The notes under the pieces: model-generated
What the model saw: only the letters and a program-made list of their open reading frames with translations
The model's database searches: none
What the model was told of the DNA's origin: nothing
Source: Streptomyces beigongshangae
Lineage (GTDB): Bacteria; Actinomycetota; Actinomycetes; Streptomycetales; Streptomycetaceae
Length of the DNA: 64,000 nt
Direction: 5' to 3'
NCBI RefSeq assembly: GCF_019710745.1
Contig: NZ_JAHKJW010000011.1
Span: 55,327-119,326, forward strand
Shown: piece after piece, positions 30,156 to 38,851 of the stretch
Layout of the letters: every line of letters starts with the position of its first letter
How positions within the stretch are numbered: the stretch's first letter is position 1
Made by a program: the position numbers and the translations under genes

Positions 30156-31847
30156 GTGAGCAGAACAAGAAGCACGACACGAAAGACCCCCGCCGGCGGC
30201 CCCCTTGGTCCTGTCGGCGCCCTGCTGGCTGGGTTGGCCGCCTTCCTGGGGCTCGTCGTCCTCGGCGCCCTCGTCCCGGCTGCCGCCCACGCCCAGTCGC
30301 CCGGGGCGCTGGCGACCGGCCTCCACATCGACGACGGCCGTCTCGTGGAAGGCAACGGCAACGACTTCGTCATGCGGGGCGTCAACCACGCCCACACCTG
30401 GTACCCGGGTGAGACGCAGTCGCTGGCCGACATCAAGGCGCTCGGCGCCAACACCGTCCGGGTCGTCCTGTCCGACGGTCACCGCTGGACCGAGAACAGC
30501 CCCGCGGACGTGGCCGCCGTCGTGGCCCAGTGCAAGGCCAACCGCCTCATCTGCGTACTGGAGGTGCACGACACCACCGGCTACGGAGAGGAGGCCGCGG
30601 CCGGCACGCTCGACCACGCGGCCGACTACTGGATCGGCCTCAGGAGCGTCCTCACCGGCGAAGAGGACTACGTCATCATCAACATCGGCAACGAGCCCTG
30701 GGGCAACACCGACCCCGCGGGCTGGACCGATCCCACGGTCGCCGCCGTCAAGAAGCTGCGCGGCGCCGGGTTCGAGCACACCATCATGGTGGACGCGCCG
30801 AACTGGGGCCAGGACTGGCAGGGTGTCATGCGCGCCAACGCCCGGACCGTGTACGACGCCGACACCACCGGCAACCTGATCTTCTCGATCCACATGTACA
30901 GCGTCTACGACACCGCGCAGGAGATCACGGACTACCTGAACGCCTTCGTGAACGCCGGACTCCCCATCGTCATCGGTGAGTTCGGGGGTCCGGCCGACCA
31001 GTGGGGCGACCCGGACGAGGACACCATGATGGCCGCGGCGCAGCAACTGCGGCTCGGCTACCTGGCCTGGTCCTGGAGCGGCAACACCGACCCGGTCCTC
31101 GACCTGGCGATCGGCTTCGACCCCAGCCGGCTCAGTTCCTGGGGCCAGCGCATCTTCAACGGCGCCAACGGCATCGCCCAGACCTCACGGGAGGCCACCG
31201 TCTACGGCGGGGGGAACCCGGGCGACACCCAGGCCCCGACCGCGCCGGGCACCCCCAGGGCCTCCGCCGTGGCCGCCACGTCCGTGACCCTCACCTGGGC
31301 CGCCGCGACCGACAACGTCGGTGTCACCGGCTACGACGTGGTCCGGGTCGGCGGCGGCTCCGAGACCGTGGTGGCCGCGTCCACCGCCACCACGGCCACC
31401 GTGACCGGCCTCACCGCGGACACCGCGTACACCTTCGCCGTCTACGCACGTGACGCGGCCGGCAACCGCTCGACCCGCTCGGCCGCGGTGAACGTCACCA
31501 CGGACGACGACGGCGGCACCCCCGGCGCGGGCTGCTCCGTCGGCTACCGCGTCGTCAACGAGTGGTCCGGGGGCTTCCAGGGCGAGATCACCATCCGTAA
31601 CACGGGCACCGCCGCCATCAGCGGCTGGCGGCTGGTCTTCGCCTTCGCCAACGGTCAGACCGTGTCCAACATGTGGGGCGGGACACCGACCCAGAGCGGT
31701 GCCACGGTGAGCGTCGCCGCGGCCTCGTACACCGCCGCCATCCCCGTGAGCGGTTCGGTCACCGTCGGCTTCACCGCCACCAAGGGCGCGGCCAACACCG
31801 CCCCGGGCACGTTCACGCTCAACGACACCACCTGCGCCACCGCCTGA
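30156..31847 (+). CDS. Secreted GH5 glycoside hydrolase (mannanase-like, GH5_8) with FN3 and CBM2 domains
   Basis: 563 residues from GTG 30156 with GGAG upstream. Signal peptide (LLAGLAAFLGLVVLGALVPA, cleavage after AHA), GH5 catalytic domain (~50-345) with acid/base Glu180 in NIGNEPWG and nucleophile Glu275 in VIGEFGG, FN3 domain (~355-445; PTAPGTPRASAVAATSVTLT) and a C-terminal family-2 carbohydrate-binding module (CSVGYRVVNEWSGGFQGEIT, WRLVFAFANGQTVSNMWGG). The motifs FVMRGVNHAHTWYPG and VLEVHDTTGYGEE resemble S. lividans mannanase ManA, so beta-1,4-mannan is the likeliest substrate; cellulose is possible. Control by CebR fits either. Confidence 0.93.
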   Translation: MSRTRSTTRKTPAGGPLGPVGALLAGLAAFLGLVVLGALVPAAAHAQSPGALATGLHIDDGRLVEGNGNDFVMRGVNHAHTWYPGETQSLADIKALGANTVRVVLSDGHRWTENSPADVAAVVAQCKANRLICVLEVHDTTGYGEEAAAGTLDHAADYWIGLRSVLTGEEDYVIINIGNEPWGNTDPAGWTDPTVAAVKKLRGAGFEHTIMVDAPNWGQDWQGVMRANARTVYDADTTGNLIFSIHMYSVYDTAQEITDYLNAFVNAGLPIVIGEFGGPADQWGDPDEDTMMAAAQQLRLGYLAWSWSGNTDPVLDLAIGFDPSRLSSWGQRIFNGANGIAQTSREATVYGGGNPGDTQAPTAPGTPRASAVAATSVTLTWAAATDNVGVTGYDVVRVGGGSETVVAASTATTATVTGLTADTAYTFAVYARDAAGNRSTRSAAVNVTTDDDGGTPGAGCSVGYRVVNEWSGGFQGEITIRNTGTAAISGWRLVFAFANGQTVSNMWGGTPTQSGATVSVAAASYTAAIPVSGSVTVGFTATKGAANTAPGTFTLNDTTCATA

Positions 31848-31859
31848 CCCGGCAGCACC

Positions 31860-31889
31860 GGCCGACGGGGACACCGGGCCCCGTCGGCC
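31860..31889. terminator. Hairpin GGCCGACGGGG-N8-CCCCGTCGGCC
   Basis: A perfect 11-bp inverted repeat, 12 bases beyond the hydrolase stop and 12 bases before the stop of the convergent gene at 31902. It should terminate both. Confidence 0.8.
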
Positions 31890-31901
31890 GTCCGGTGGCG
31901 G

Positions 31902-32792
31902 TCAGACGGTTTCCGGTGCCTGCTCGGTGGCCGCGTCCGCCGCGGCGCCGGTGGGAGCGGTGGTGCTCCCGGACGTGGTGTAGAAGACGGACGACCCCTG
32001 CTTGGTGCGCTGGACCTGTCCCTTGGCGACGAGTCCCTCCACCGTGGTGCGTACGACCTTGGGCTTGATCTCGCGCTCGGGGTGGGCCTCGGCCAGCGCG
32101 GTGGCGATCTCCGCGGACGAGCGCGGCTCGGACTGCCGGCCGAGGTGCTCGCGGATGAGCTCGACCAGGGTGGGCTTGACGGCGGCGGACTTCGCGGCGG
32201 CGGACCCGGCCGCGGCGGGCTTCGGGGCGGCTGCCCCGGCATCGGCGGAATCGGTGGGAATGGCGGAAGCGGTGGGAACGGCAGAACCGGCAGAACCGGC
32301 GGACTTCGAAGCAGTGGACTCGGCGGCCGGCTTCGTGGTGGCCGGCTTGGCCGCGGTCGACTTCGTGGCGGTCCTGGCGGCCGCGGACTTCGCCGCCGGC
32401 TTCGTGGCGGCCGTCTTCGTAGGGGCCGTCTTCGTGGCGGCAGCCCTCGTGGTGGCCGGCTTCTTCCGCTTCTTCGCCGTCGTCGCGGCCGAAGCCTGGC
32501 GCGGTACCGAGGGCTTGGGCGCGGCGCTCTTCGCCGTGTCCTCCTTGCCCTTCTCGTCCTTCTCGTCCTTCTCCGTGTCCGCGCCGGCCTGCGCGGAACC
32601 GTCGCCACCCAGTGCCCGCCGCAGTTCCGCCAGCAGGGTCTGGTCGTGCCGCAGGGCACGCAACTGCTCCTCCAGCGCCGCCACTTCGGCGCCGATACGT
32701 TCCTGCTCCCTGATGTTCCGTTCGAGGTCCCCGGCCACCTGGGCGGCGTACTGGGTCTTGAGCTCCGTGGCGGCCGATTCGACTTCGGACAT
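31902..32792 (-). CDS. Histone-H1-like protein: coiled coil, Lys/Ala-rich linker, winged helix
   Basis: 296 residues. Residues 1-65 form a coiled coil (LERNIREQERIGAEVAALEE, RALRHDQTLLAELRRAL). A Lys/Ala/Thr/Pro-rich linker of ~140 residues (ATKTAPTKTAATKPAAKSAA style) resembles histone H1 tails and the actinobacterial nucleoid protein HupS. A C-terminal winged helix follows (PTLVELIREHLGRQSEPRSS, VVRTTVEGLVAKGQVQRT). I infer a DNA-binding, possibly nucleoid-associated protein. The start at ATG 32792 has AAGG upstream, although GTG 32801 is close. The linker may also be a target for post-translational modification. Confidence 0.85.
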   Translation of the reverse strand: MSEVESAATELKTQYAAQVAGDLERNIREQERIGAEVAALEEQLRALRHDQTLLAELRRALGGDGSAQAGADTEKDEKDEKGKEDTAKSAAPKPSVPRQASAATTAKKRKKPATTRAAATKTAPTKTAATKPAAKSAAARTATKSTAAKPATTKPAAESTASKSAGSAGSAVPTASAIPTDSADAGAAAPKPAAAGSAAAKSAAVKPTLVELIREHLGRQSEPRSSAEIATALAEAHPEREIKPKVVRTTVEGLVAKGQVQRTKQGSSVFYTTSGSTTAPTGAAADAATEQAPETV

Positions 32793-33093
32793 GGTGGTCA
32801 CCTTTCCTCGTCTTTCCTCGTCATCGTGTGGTGCTGGGGCCGGATGCTACTCGCATCATCCAGCCATGATCCCGGACAGGTCGGAACCGTTCCGGTGCAT
32901 CCGCGGTCCGCATCATGGCGTCGGGGGCCGCGCAGGCGCAGGCGGGACCGCTTGCCGGGGACGCCGTACCTCCCGTGCCGAGTCATGTCTCCTGTGCAAA
33001 GCGATGTCTCGTTTTCAACCTTCAAGGTGACAGTGCGGGTGCCCCGACCTGTTTTGCCGGTGCTTCGGTCTTCTTTTGCCGGGACCGACGCTC
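32793..33093. other. Divergent intergenic region
   Basis: About 300 bases between the H1-like gene and the CelD-like gene. It is less GC-rich toward 33000-33120 and ends with a good promoter candidate for the plus-strand gene. No gene or inverted repeat was found. Confidence 0.4.
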
Positions 33094-33123
33094 TTGACAG
33101 TCTGCGTGCTGTTTCGCCAGGTT
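33094..33123 (+). promoter_or_regulatory. Putative HrdB-type promoter TTGACA-N18-CAGGTT
   Basis: A consensus -35 TTGACA (33094-33099) and a -10 CAGGTT (33118-33123) separated by 18 bases. It would start transcription about 40 bases before the GTG of the CelD-like gene. Confidence 0.55.
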
Positions 33124-33169
33124 TGAGCATCGTCGCACGCGGAGCCCGAGGAAGGACGGTCGATCCGAG

Positions 33170-34294
33170 GTGGAGATCAGCATCCACAGACCTCAGTCGC
33201 TGAGTGACACGCTGCGCGGGGCCTGGCACCGCGCGGCGGACGAGTCACCCGACTACGCCAACCCCTTCCTCTCACCGGAGTTCGCGGCGGGTGTCGGCCG
33301 GTACCGCGGCGGGGCGCGGGTGGCGGTGCTGCACGAGGGCGCGGAGGCCGTCGGCTTCTTCCCGTACGAGCGCAACTCGTTCGGTGTGGGGCGGGCCATC
33401 GGCCTCGGTCTGTCCGACTGCCAGGCCCTCGTGCACCGGCCCGGAGTCACCTGGGACACCGGACAACTGCTGCGGGCGTGCGGGCTGTCGGTCTTCGAGT
33501 TCGACCACCTGGTCCAGGAGCAGCGGCAGTTCAGCCGCTTCGTCACGGGAACGTTCGCGTCACCGGTGGTCGACCTGGAGCCGGGCGGGGGAAGTTACGC
33601 GGAATGGCTGCGGGGCGCGTACCCGGGACTGGCCAAGACGACGCTGAAGAAGGAACGCCGACTGGGACGCAACCTGGGCGAGATGCGCTTCGTCTTCGAC
33701 GAGCGCGACCCCGCGATGCTGCACAGGCTCATGGAGTGGAAGTCCGCCCAGTACCGCAGGACGTCACGGATGGACCGGTTCGCGCGGCCCTGGATCGTGA
33801 ACGTCGTGGACCACCTGTTCCAGGTGCGCGAGGAGCACTTCACCGGCGTGCTCTCGGTGGTCTACGCCGGGGACCGGCCGGTGGCCGCCCACTTCGGACC
33901 GAGGTCGCGTACGGTCCTCGCGGCCTGGTTCACCGCGTACGACCCCGAACTGCGCTACTACTCACCCGGGTTGATCATGCACCTCCGGATGGCGCACGCC
34001 GCGGGCCGTGAGGGGGTGCGGCTCATGGACCTGGGACGTGGTGACAAGGAGTACAAGGACTGGCTCAAGACCCGGGAACTGCGTGTGGGGGAGGGCTTCG
34101 CGAGCCGCCCCCATCCGGTGGCCACGGCGCACCGGATGTGGCGCAGACCGGTACGGGGGCTGCGGAACACGGTCCTGGCCCATCCCCGGCTGAGGGAGCC
34201 CGCCGACCGCCTGCTGAAGACGGTCGGCGCACTGCGCACCTCCGCCGGTACGGGCTCCGGGCGCACGGCCTCCGGCCGGGTGGCGAGGTCCTGA
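33170..34294 (+). CDS. CelD/BcsL-like GNAT-fold acetyltransferase
   Basis: 374 residues. The FemABX/GNAT_6-like fold is indicated by NPFLSPEFAAGVGRYRGGAR, GGGSYAEWLRGAYPGLAKTT, LKKERRLGRNLGEMRFVFDE and the acetyl-CoA site region HFGPRSRTVLAAWFTAYDPE followed by YSPGLIMHLRMAHAAGREGV and DLGRGDKEYKDWL. These are annotated as cellulose-biosynthesis CelD acetyltransferases, though the role is usually an unknown acylation. No cellulose synthase is adjacent. The GTG start is accepted because the N-terminus fits; AGGAAGGA is 13 bases upstream, rather far. A 21-bp hairpin follows the stop. Confidence 0.88.
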   Translation: MEISIHRPQSLSDTLRGAWHRAADESPDYANPFLSPEFAAGVGRYRGGARVAVLHEGAEAVGFFPYERNSFGVGRAIGLGLSDCQALVHRPGVTWDTGQLLRACGLSVFEFDHLVQEQRQFSRFVTGTFASPVVDLEPGGGSYAEWLRGAYPGLAKTTLKKERRLGRNLGEMRFVFDERDPAMLHRLMEWKSAQYRRTSRMDRFARPWIVNVVDHLFQVREEHFTGVLSVVYAGDRPVAAHFGPRSRTVLAAWFTAYDPELRYYSPGLIMHLRMAHAAGREGVRLMDLGRGDKEYKDWLKTRELRVGEGFASRPHPVATAHRMWRRPVRGLRNTVLAHPRLREPADRLLKTVGALRTSAGTGSGRTASGRVARS

Positions 34295-34297
34295 CTG

Positions 34298-34345
34298 CGG
34301 CTCCCGGCAGCGGGACCCCGTGGCGGGTCCCGCTGCCGGGAGCCG
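34298..34345. terminator. Perfect 21-bp hairpin
   Basis: Arms 34298-34318 (starting CGGCTCCCGGCAGCGGG) and 34325-34345 are exactly complementary over 21 bases, with a six-base loop. It lies between the CelD-like gene and the convergent GvpU-like gene and should terminate both. Confidence 0.85.
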
Positions 34346-34366
34346 GCGGCGAGTCCCCGCGGCGGG

Positions 34367-34831
34367 TCAGCGGTGGTCGTCCCCGCTCGCCCCCAGGGAG
34401 CTGTCGGGTTTGCCCAAGGACCATCCGGAGATGTCCGCGAGCCGCCCCCGCCACAGGGGCATGACGACGGGCCCGCCCGGCCCGGCCACACTGGTGGCGT
34501 CGCGCAGATGGATCCACTGGGGCAGGCGCTGCGGGGCCGGACGGCCCTGCTTCTCGGCGACCGCCTGGTCCACCTGCTCGGGGAAGCGTTCCAGCAGCTG
34601 GGCGCCGGCTCCGTCGACGCCGCGCAGACTGTGCGCCCAGTCGGTCTTCCACGCCTTGTGCGAGATCAGGTCGCCGTAGAGGAGACCGCCCCCGATGACC
34701 AGGGTGATGGGAAGGGCGGCCTGCGGGTCCTGGCCGACCAGCCGTACCAGCATCTGCAACTGCAGATCCGGCACGGATTCGCTCAGGATCGGCGCTGCGG
34801 CCTCACGGAGCGGGTCCTGCTCTTCACTCAC
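34367..34831 (-). CDS. Small protein resembling gas-vesicle accessory protein GvpU
   Basis: 154 residues. Residues 20-60 (LQLQMLVRLVGQDPQAALPI, then TLVIGGGLLYGDLISHKAW) follow the GvpU pattern of a helix and a beta-rich ITLxxGGxLxxGxLIS segment. The C-terminus is Pro/Arg-rich and unlike GvpU. No gas-vesicle structural genes are near, so the name reflects fold similarity by eye only. A single-copy orphan with unknown role. The start ATG 34831 is the most N-terminal of the frame. Confidence 0.6.
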   Translation of the reverse strand: MSEEQDPLREAAAPILSESVPDLQLQMLVRLVGQDPQAALPITLVIGGGLLYGDLISHKAWKTDWAHSLRGVDGAGAQLLERFPEQVDQAVAEKQGRPAPQRLPQWIHLRDATSVAGPGGPVVMPLWRGRLADISGWSLGKPDSSLGASGDDHR

Positions 34832-35111
34832 GGCCTTGCTCGTCCTTTCGGTCCGCGCCGGAAGCCGTCGCTTCGCCGGCGTTCACGGAGGAGATCACGG
34901 GTACCGCCTTACCATGGAGAACGAAGTACGTCTCTCCTGCCCGGCCCGCCCGCATGCATGTGCGCGCGGTCCGATCGATCACAGCTGTCACGTTCGTCTC
35001 CCTCCGCTTCGGATGCCCGGGAAGCCGGAGTACAGTCTGCTGGCCGCGCCCGTGCCGGACCGGGCAGCGTGCGCCTTCCTGTCCCCTTTTCTGTGCCGGC
35101 CGGGTGATGCC
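34832..35111. other. Divergent intergenic region
   Basis: 280 bases between the GvpU-like gene and the phospholipase-D-type gene. It must hold two promoters. A stretch of lower GC at 34895-34935 (CGGGTACCGCCTTACCATGG) may contain them, but no motif is convincing. Confidence 0.35.
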
Positions 35112-36335
35112 ATGACCAGTACGCAGGAACAGCCGGAGACGACGTCCCGCACGTCCGGGACCCATGCCTCGCCGGTGTACGCGGAACGCGCGGAGCGGAT
35201 ACGCCGACGGCTGGAGAGACTCATAGGCATCGCGGCGACCGAGGGAAACTCCCTCACGCCGCTGCGCAACGGCGACCAGATCTTCGCCGCGATGCTCGCG
35301 GCCATCCGGTCCGCGGAGCACACGGTGGACATGATGACCTTCGTCTACTGGAAGGGCGACATCGCCGTGGAGTTCGCGGAGGCGCTCGCCGAGCGCGCCC
35401 GCGCCGGCGTGCGGGTGCGACTGCTGCTGGACGGCTTCGGCAGCAGGCTGATCGAGAAGAACCTGCTGCGGGCCATGGAGCAGGCCGGGGTGCAGGTGGC
35501 GTGGTTCCGCAGGCCGCTCGCGCTCTCGCCGCTCAAGCAGAACCACCGCTGCCACCGCAAGGTTCTCGTCGTCGACGAGCGGCGGGCCTTCACCGGCGGG
35601 GTGGGGATCGCGGAGGAGTGGTGCGGCGACGCGCGCAACGAACACGAGTGGCGGGACACCCACGTCGAGGTCCGCGGGCCCGCCGTGGACGGCGTCGCCG
35701 CCGCGTTCGCGCAGAACTGGGCCGAGTGCCACGACGACCTCTTCGACACCCGCGACCGGTTCGTCGCACACGAACCGCAGGGCGGGGCCGTGGTGCAGGT
35801 GGTGCGCGGCTCGGCCAGCTTCGGCTGGCAGGACATGCAGACCCTGCTGCGGGTGATGCTGGAGTCGGCCGAGGAGCGCTTCCGGCTGGCCACCGCCTAC
35901 TTCTCGCCGGACGCGTTCTTCGTCGAGCTGCTGTGCGCGGCGGCCCGCCGGGGGGTGGAGGTGGAGATCCTGCTGCCGGGTCCGCACACGGACAAACGGG
36001 TCTGCCAGCTCGCCGGCCAGAACTACTACGAGGACCTCACCGCCTGCGGCGTGAAGATCTACCAGTACCAGCCCACGATGATGCACGCCAAGGTCATCAC
36101 CGTGGACCGGGTCGCCGCGCTGGTCGGTTCGACCAACTTCAACCGCCGCTCGCTGGACCACGACGAGGAGATCATGCTCGCCGTGCTCGACGAGGAGTTC
36201 ACGGCCACGCTCGACGGCCACTTCGACGAGGACGTCGCGGACAGCATCCTGATAGAGGAAGGCCGCTGGAAGCGGCGCTCGGTCGTCCAGCGGGCCCGGG
36301 AGGTGGCGGTCATCCCCATCCGCCGCTTCCTGTAG
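35112..36335 (+). CDS. Phospholipase-D-superfamily protein, cardiolipin-synthase-like
   Basis: 407 residues, ClsB/YbhO-like length. Two HKD motifs are complete: HRKVLVVDERRAFTGG (about residue 147) and MHAKVITVDRVAALVGSTNF (about 324), with ESAEERFRLATAYFSPD between them. It should transfer phosphatidyl groups, most likely making cardiolipin from phosphatidylglycerol and/or phosphatidylethanolamine at the membrane, although no membrane helix is seen. The ATG at 35112 has no strong ribosome binding site; upstream in-frame sequence is not coding-like. It is monocistronic. Confidence 0.9.
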   Translation: MTSTQEQPETTSRTSGTHASPVYAERAERIRRRLERLIGIAATEGNSLTPLRNGDQIFAAMLAAIRSAEHTVDMMTFVYWKGDIAVEFAEALAERARAGVRVRLLLDGFGSRLIEKNLLRAMEQAGVQVAWFRRPLALSPLKQNHRCHRKVLVVDERRAFTGGVGIAEEWCGDARNEHEWRDTHVEVRGPAVDGVAAAFAQNWAECHDDLFDTRDRFVAHEPQGGAVVQVVRGSASFGWQDMQTLLRVMLESAEERFRLATAYFSPDAFFVELLCAAARRGVEVEILLPGPHTDKRVCQLAGQNYYEDLTACGVKIYQYQPTMMHAKVITVDRVAALVGSTNFNRRSLDHDEEIMLAVLDEEFTATLDGHFDEDVADSILIEEGRWKRRSVVQRAREVAVIPIRRFL

Positions 36336-36386
36336 AGCCGCCCCTGCGGGGCCGTCCCCGGCCCCGCCGCCCCGCCGCCCGGCCGG

Positions 36387-37091
36387 TCAGCCGGGCTTCT
36401 CGCCCGTGCGGCAGATCTGGCGGGCGATCTCGCGCAGCTTGACGTTGCGGTCCTGCGAGGTCTTCTTGAGCACCTTGAACGCCGTGTCCTCGCTCAGGCC
36501 GTAGCGCCCCATGAGGATGCCCATGGCCTCGCCGATCTCGTGCCGGGTCTCCAGGGCGTGGCCGAGCTGCTGATGCGTACGGGCCGCCGAGAAGGCCACG
36601 GCCGCGTGCGAGGCGAGGATCCAGCCGGCCTGCTGGGCGGCCCTGTCGAAGGTGCCCGGGATGCGCGAGTACAGGTTCAGGGCGCCGAGGTTGTCGTCCT
36701 CGGTGAAGAGGAGCAGGCCCATCATGCTTCCCATGCCGAGCTTCCTCAGCGCGGGGGTGAAACGGGGCCACCGCTCGTTCGGCTGCCGCATGTCCTGGAT
36801 GCCGTAGATCTGCTGACGATCGGTCACCGCGTCGAAACACGGGCCCTCCCGCAGTTCCTGCTGCACCCTGTCCGCGCGGCGCACCAGGTCGCTCGTCGCG
36901 GACAGGGCGTGCACCTCACCGTGACGCACGGTGAGAATGCCCGCTTCGTCGCACCCGTTGATCAAAACTTTCGCGTGTTCCACGACACGGTCCAGGGTGT
37001 CCTGGGCGGAGTCCTGCGCCAGTAGGTCCCGCGCCATCCCCGCCACGGCGATCGCGAACTGCTCCCAGACCTCGCCCGGCTGCTGCGACAT
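36387..37091 (-). CDS. GAF and ANTAR domain antiterminator regulator
   Basis: 234 residues. GAF domain (~20-160: EHAKVLINGCDEAGILTVRH, VTDRQQIYGIQDM, MMGLLLFTEDDNLGALNLY) followed by ANTAR (~170-230: LGHALETRHEIGEAMGILMG, AFKVLKKTSQDRNVKLREIA). The ANTAR helix pair binds two-stem antiterminator RNA in related regulators. It may sense a small ligand through GAF and switch a target transcript, but no dual-hexaloop target was found here. Divergent from a WhiB gene 255 bases away. Start ATG 37091 fits the family. Confidence 0.92.
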   Translation of the reverse strand: MSQQPGEVWEQFAIAVAGMARDLLAQDSAQDTLDRVVEHAKVLINGCDEAGILTVRHGEVHALSATSDLVRRADRVQQELREGPCFDAVTDRQQIYGIQDMRQPNERWPRFTPALRKLGMGSMMGLLLFTEDDNLGALNLYSRIPGTFDRAAQQAGWILASHAAVAFSAARTHQQLGHALETRHEIGEAMGILMGRYGLSEDTAFKVLKKTSQDRNVKLREIARQICRTGEKPG

Positions 37092-37266
37092 GTATCACCT
37101 GCTCTTTTGGTGAAGCGTTCCGGATGTCACCCCGTGACGGCCCATCTTGCCACCCGGGTTCCCGCGCCGTGCCGGAGCGCGGTTCTTCGCGGCCGGCCGG
37201 CCCCGGCCCGTCCGTGCTCGGCGGCGGCGCGGACCGTTCGAGTGGCGTTGTCCCACGAGACTTCTT

Positions 37267-37291
37267 GTTTCACCTGTGCGGTCATGGGTGA
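37267..37291 (+). promoter_or_regulatory. Putative sigma-B-type promoter GTTT-N15-GGGTGA
   Basis: The pattern GTTT at 37267-37270 and GGGTGA at 37286-37291 resembles the Streptomyces SigB promoter (GNNT, 14-16 bases, GGGTAC/T), differing in the last -10 bases. It lies 55 bases upstream of the WhiB start. No other member of the stress set here showed the motif clearly. Confidence 0.35.
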
Positions 37292-37346
37292 CCCGGGGGG
37301 AGACCCAATCCCGTGAACGACACCCCTGAGACCGAAGGAGGCCCCC

Positions 37347-37595
37347 ATGGAGGGCTGGCGCGAGAACGCGGAATGCCGCACGGTCGACCCCGACCTCTTC
37401 TTCCCGATCGGCAACACGGGCCCGGCGCTCGCGCAGATCGAGGACGCGAAGAGCGTCTGCCGACGCTGTCCCGTGCAGCAGGAGTGCCTGGACTGGGCGC
37501 TCGACACGGGCCAGAGCATCGGCGTGTGGGGCGGCAGGAGCGAGAACGAACGGCGTGCCCTGCGCCGCCGTACCCGCCGCAGCTCCAGCGCGTGA
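37347..37595 (+). CDS. WhiB-family iron-sulfur transcription factor, WblE-like
   Basis: 82 residues. Four cysteines at 10, 38, 41 and 47 (AEC ... VCRRCPVQQEC) ligate a [4Fe-4S] cluster. The GVWGG beta-turn and a basic tail (RRALRRRTRR) complete the family. The DPDLFFPIGNTGPALAQIE segment is closest to WblE. WhiB proteins partner with sigma factors to control development, antibiotics and redox response. A GGAGG box is upstream of the ATG at 37347. The promoter has a possible SigB-like motif. Flanked by the GAF-ANTAR gene, divergent. Confidence 0.93.
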   Translation: MEGWRENAECRTVDPDLFFPIGNTGPALAQIEDAKSVCRRCPVQQECLDWALDTGQSIGVWGGRSENERRALRRRTRRSSSA

Positions 37596-37776
37596 CCGCG
37601 GGAGCGCACCGGGCGATGTTCGTCGAGTGGAGCGTTCGCGGACCTCACCGTCCGCGGCTCCTCCCGGCGGAATGACATAACGGTTCGTCAGTGCCGACAG
37701 GTGTCGGCCCTCGCGACGTGGGCAGGCGGAATTGCTGAAGGAAGCATTCGGCGCCGTACCCGAGCGAGGTGGAGCA

Positions 37777-38151
37777 GTGAGCCTGGAGGAGGACCGAGCG
37801 TCCGGTCTCGACGAGACGTACGACGACACGTACGACGAGACGTATGACGGGGCGGCGGAGCCGTCCGGGGACGAACGTGACGCCTGGGCGCGGGTACGGC
37901 GCTCGGCCACGGGAATGTGCCACCACGAGGCGAAGGAAGCGCTGGAGGACGCCCGCAGGGCGGCGGCCGGCGACGAGGCGCTCACCGGCCGGGACACACT
38001 GATCGCGCAGGCGGAGATCGAGGAGTGGGAGCGCATCACCGAGGCGCTCTCCGGCCACGCCGGGGCGTACGACAGCGCCGACGACCCCTTCGTCCGGGGC
38101 GAGCTGGAGGGCCGCGCCCATCACGCCCCGACACCGTCCCACCGCCGGTGA
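37777..38151 (+). CDS. Hypothetical protein with ETYDDTYDETYD repeat
   Basis: 124 residues from GTG 37777 (GAGG eight bases upstream). The N-terminus is acidic with a short DETYDDTYDETYD repeat; the middle is helical and charged (CHHEAKEALEDARRAAAGDE, AEIEEWERITEALSGHAG). No family recognised. The following gene starts 193 bases on. In-frame sequence before the GTG is not typical. Function unknown, cytoplasmic. Confidence 0.7.
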   Translation: MSLEEDRASGLDETYDDTYDETYDGAAEPSGDERDAWARVRRSATGMCHHEAKEALEDARRAAAGDEALTGRDTLIAQAEIEEWERITEALSGHAGAYDSADDPFVRGELEGRAHHAPTPSHRR

Positions 38152-38344
38152 AGGCGATTCCGGGGAAGGGCCCGCAGCGGCTCCGGCCGCGTTGTCAGTG
38201 CCCTCCGGAAGAATGCCGTGCAGTGAGAACGCCCTCGCTCCCGGTGACACGCGATCGAACCCGTCCGTCGAAAGGCCGCCCGCACATGACGCCCACTCCC
38301 CGCCGCCGTGCCGTGCCGCGAGCTTCGAACGGAGAGCGCTGATC

Positions 38345-38728
38345 ATGCTGCGAGCTCTTCCGCGCAAGTCCGTGCCGCTCGGCCCCACCGGTGCCGAGGT
38401 CCTGCGTCTCATCACGGTGCAGCGCGTCCCCGTCTGCCTGACCGTCCACGCCAACGGCCGCCGCAGATACGGCTACTGGCAGACCGCCGGGACCGGTTCC
38501 GGATTCGGCGGCTGCTACGTGGCGCTGCCCACGGACGAGTGCGACGCGCTGCACGCGGCGGGCCGGATCGTACTGGGGGACCCGGTGACAGATCCGGCGA
38601 AGACCACGTACCCGGTGCGTCCTGTCGCGCGGGTCCCGGCTTCCTCGGCGGGTGCATCCCGGCCCTCCCCGGCGGGTGCATCCCGGCCTTCCTCCGCGGG
38701 TCTGCCGCGGCGGGCCCTCACGGCGTGA
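38345..38728 (+). CDS. Hypothetical protein with Pro/Ser/Ala repeat tail
   Basis: 127 residues starting MLRALPRKSVPLGPTGAEVL. The first ~90 residues are compact, with VCLTVHANGRRRYGYWQTAG and GGCYVALPTDECDALHAAGR. The tail contains ASRPSPAGASRPSSAG near-repeats, translated from a repeat of TCCCGGCCTTCC-type units in the DNA. No family recognised; it appears to be an actinobacterial conserved hypothetical. A GGAGAG box lies about 11 bases upstream of the ATG. Confidence 0.65.
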   Translation: MLRALPRKSVPLGPTGAEVLRLITVQRVPVCLTVHANGRRRYGYWQTAGTGSGFGGCYVALPTDECDALHAAGRIVLGDPVTDPAKTTYPVRPVARVPASSAGASRPSPAGASRPSSAGLPRRALTA

Positions 38729-38851
38729 CGTCTCGTCACGCCGTGCGCGGCCGCGCCTTCTCCGGCGTTCCGCACGGGCTCTTTTCCTCCGCGATTACGG
38801 GGGTAGTCGGGTGCGAGTACCGAACCCCCACCGAGGAAGGCACGCCGCACC

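Noticed and set aside
33170..34294. A cellulose-synthesis locus suggested by the CelD-like gene
   Set aside because: No glycosyltransferase, CslA-like gene or other cellulose gene nearby; the gene is an orphan.
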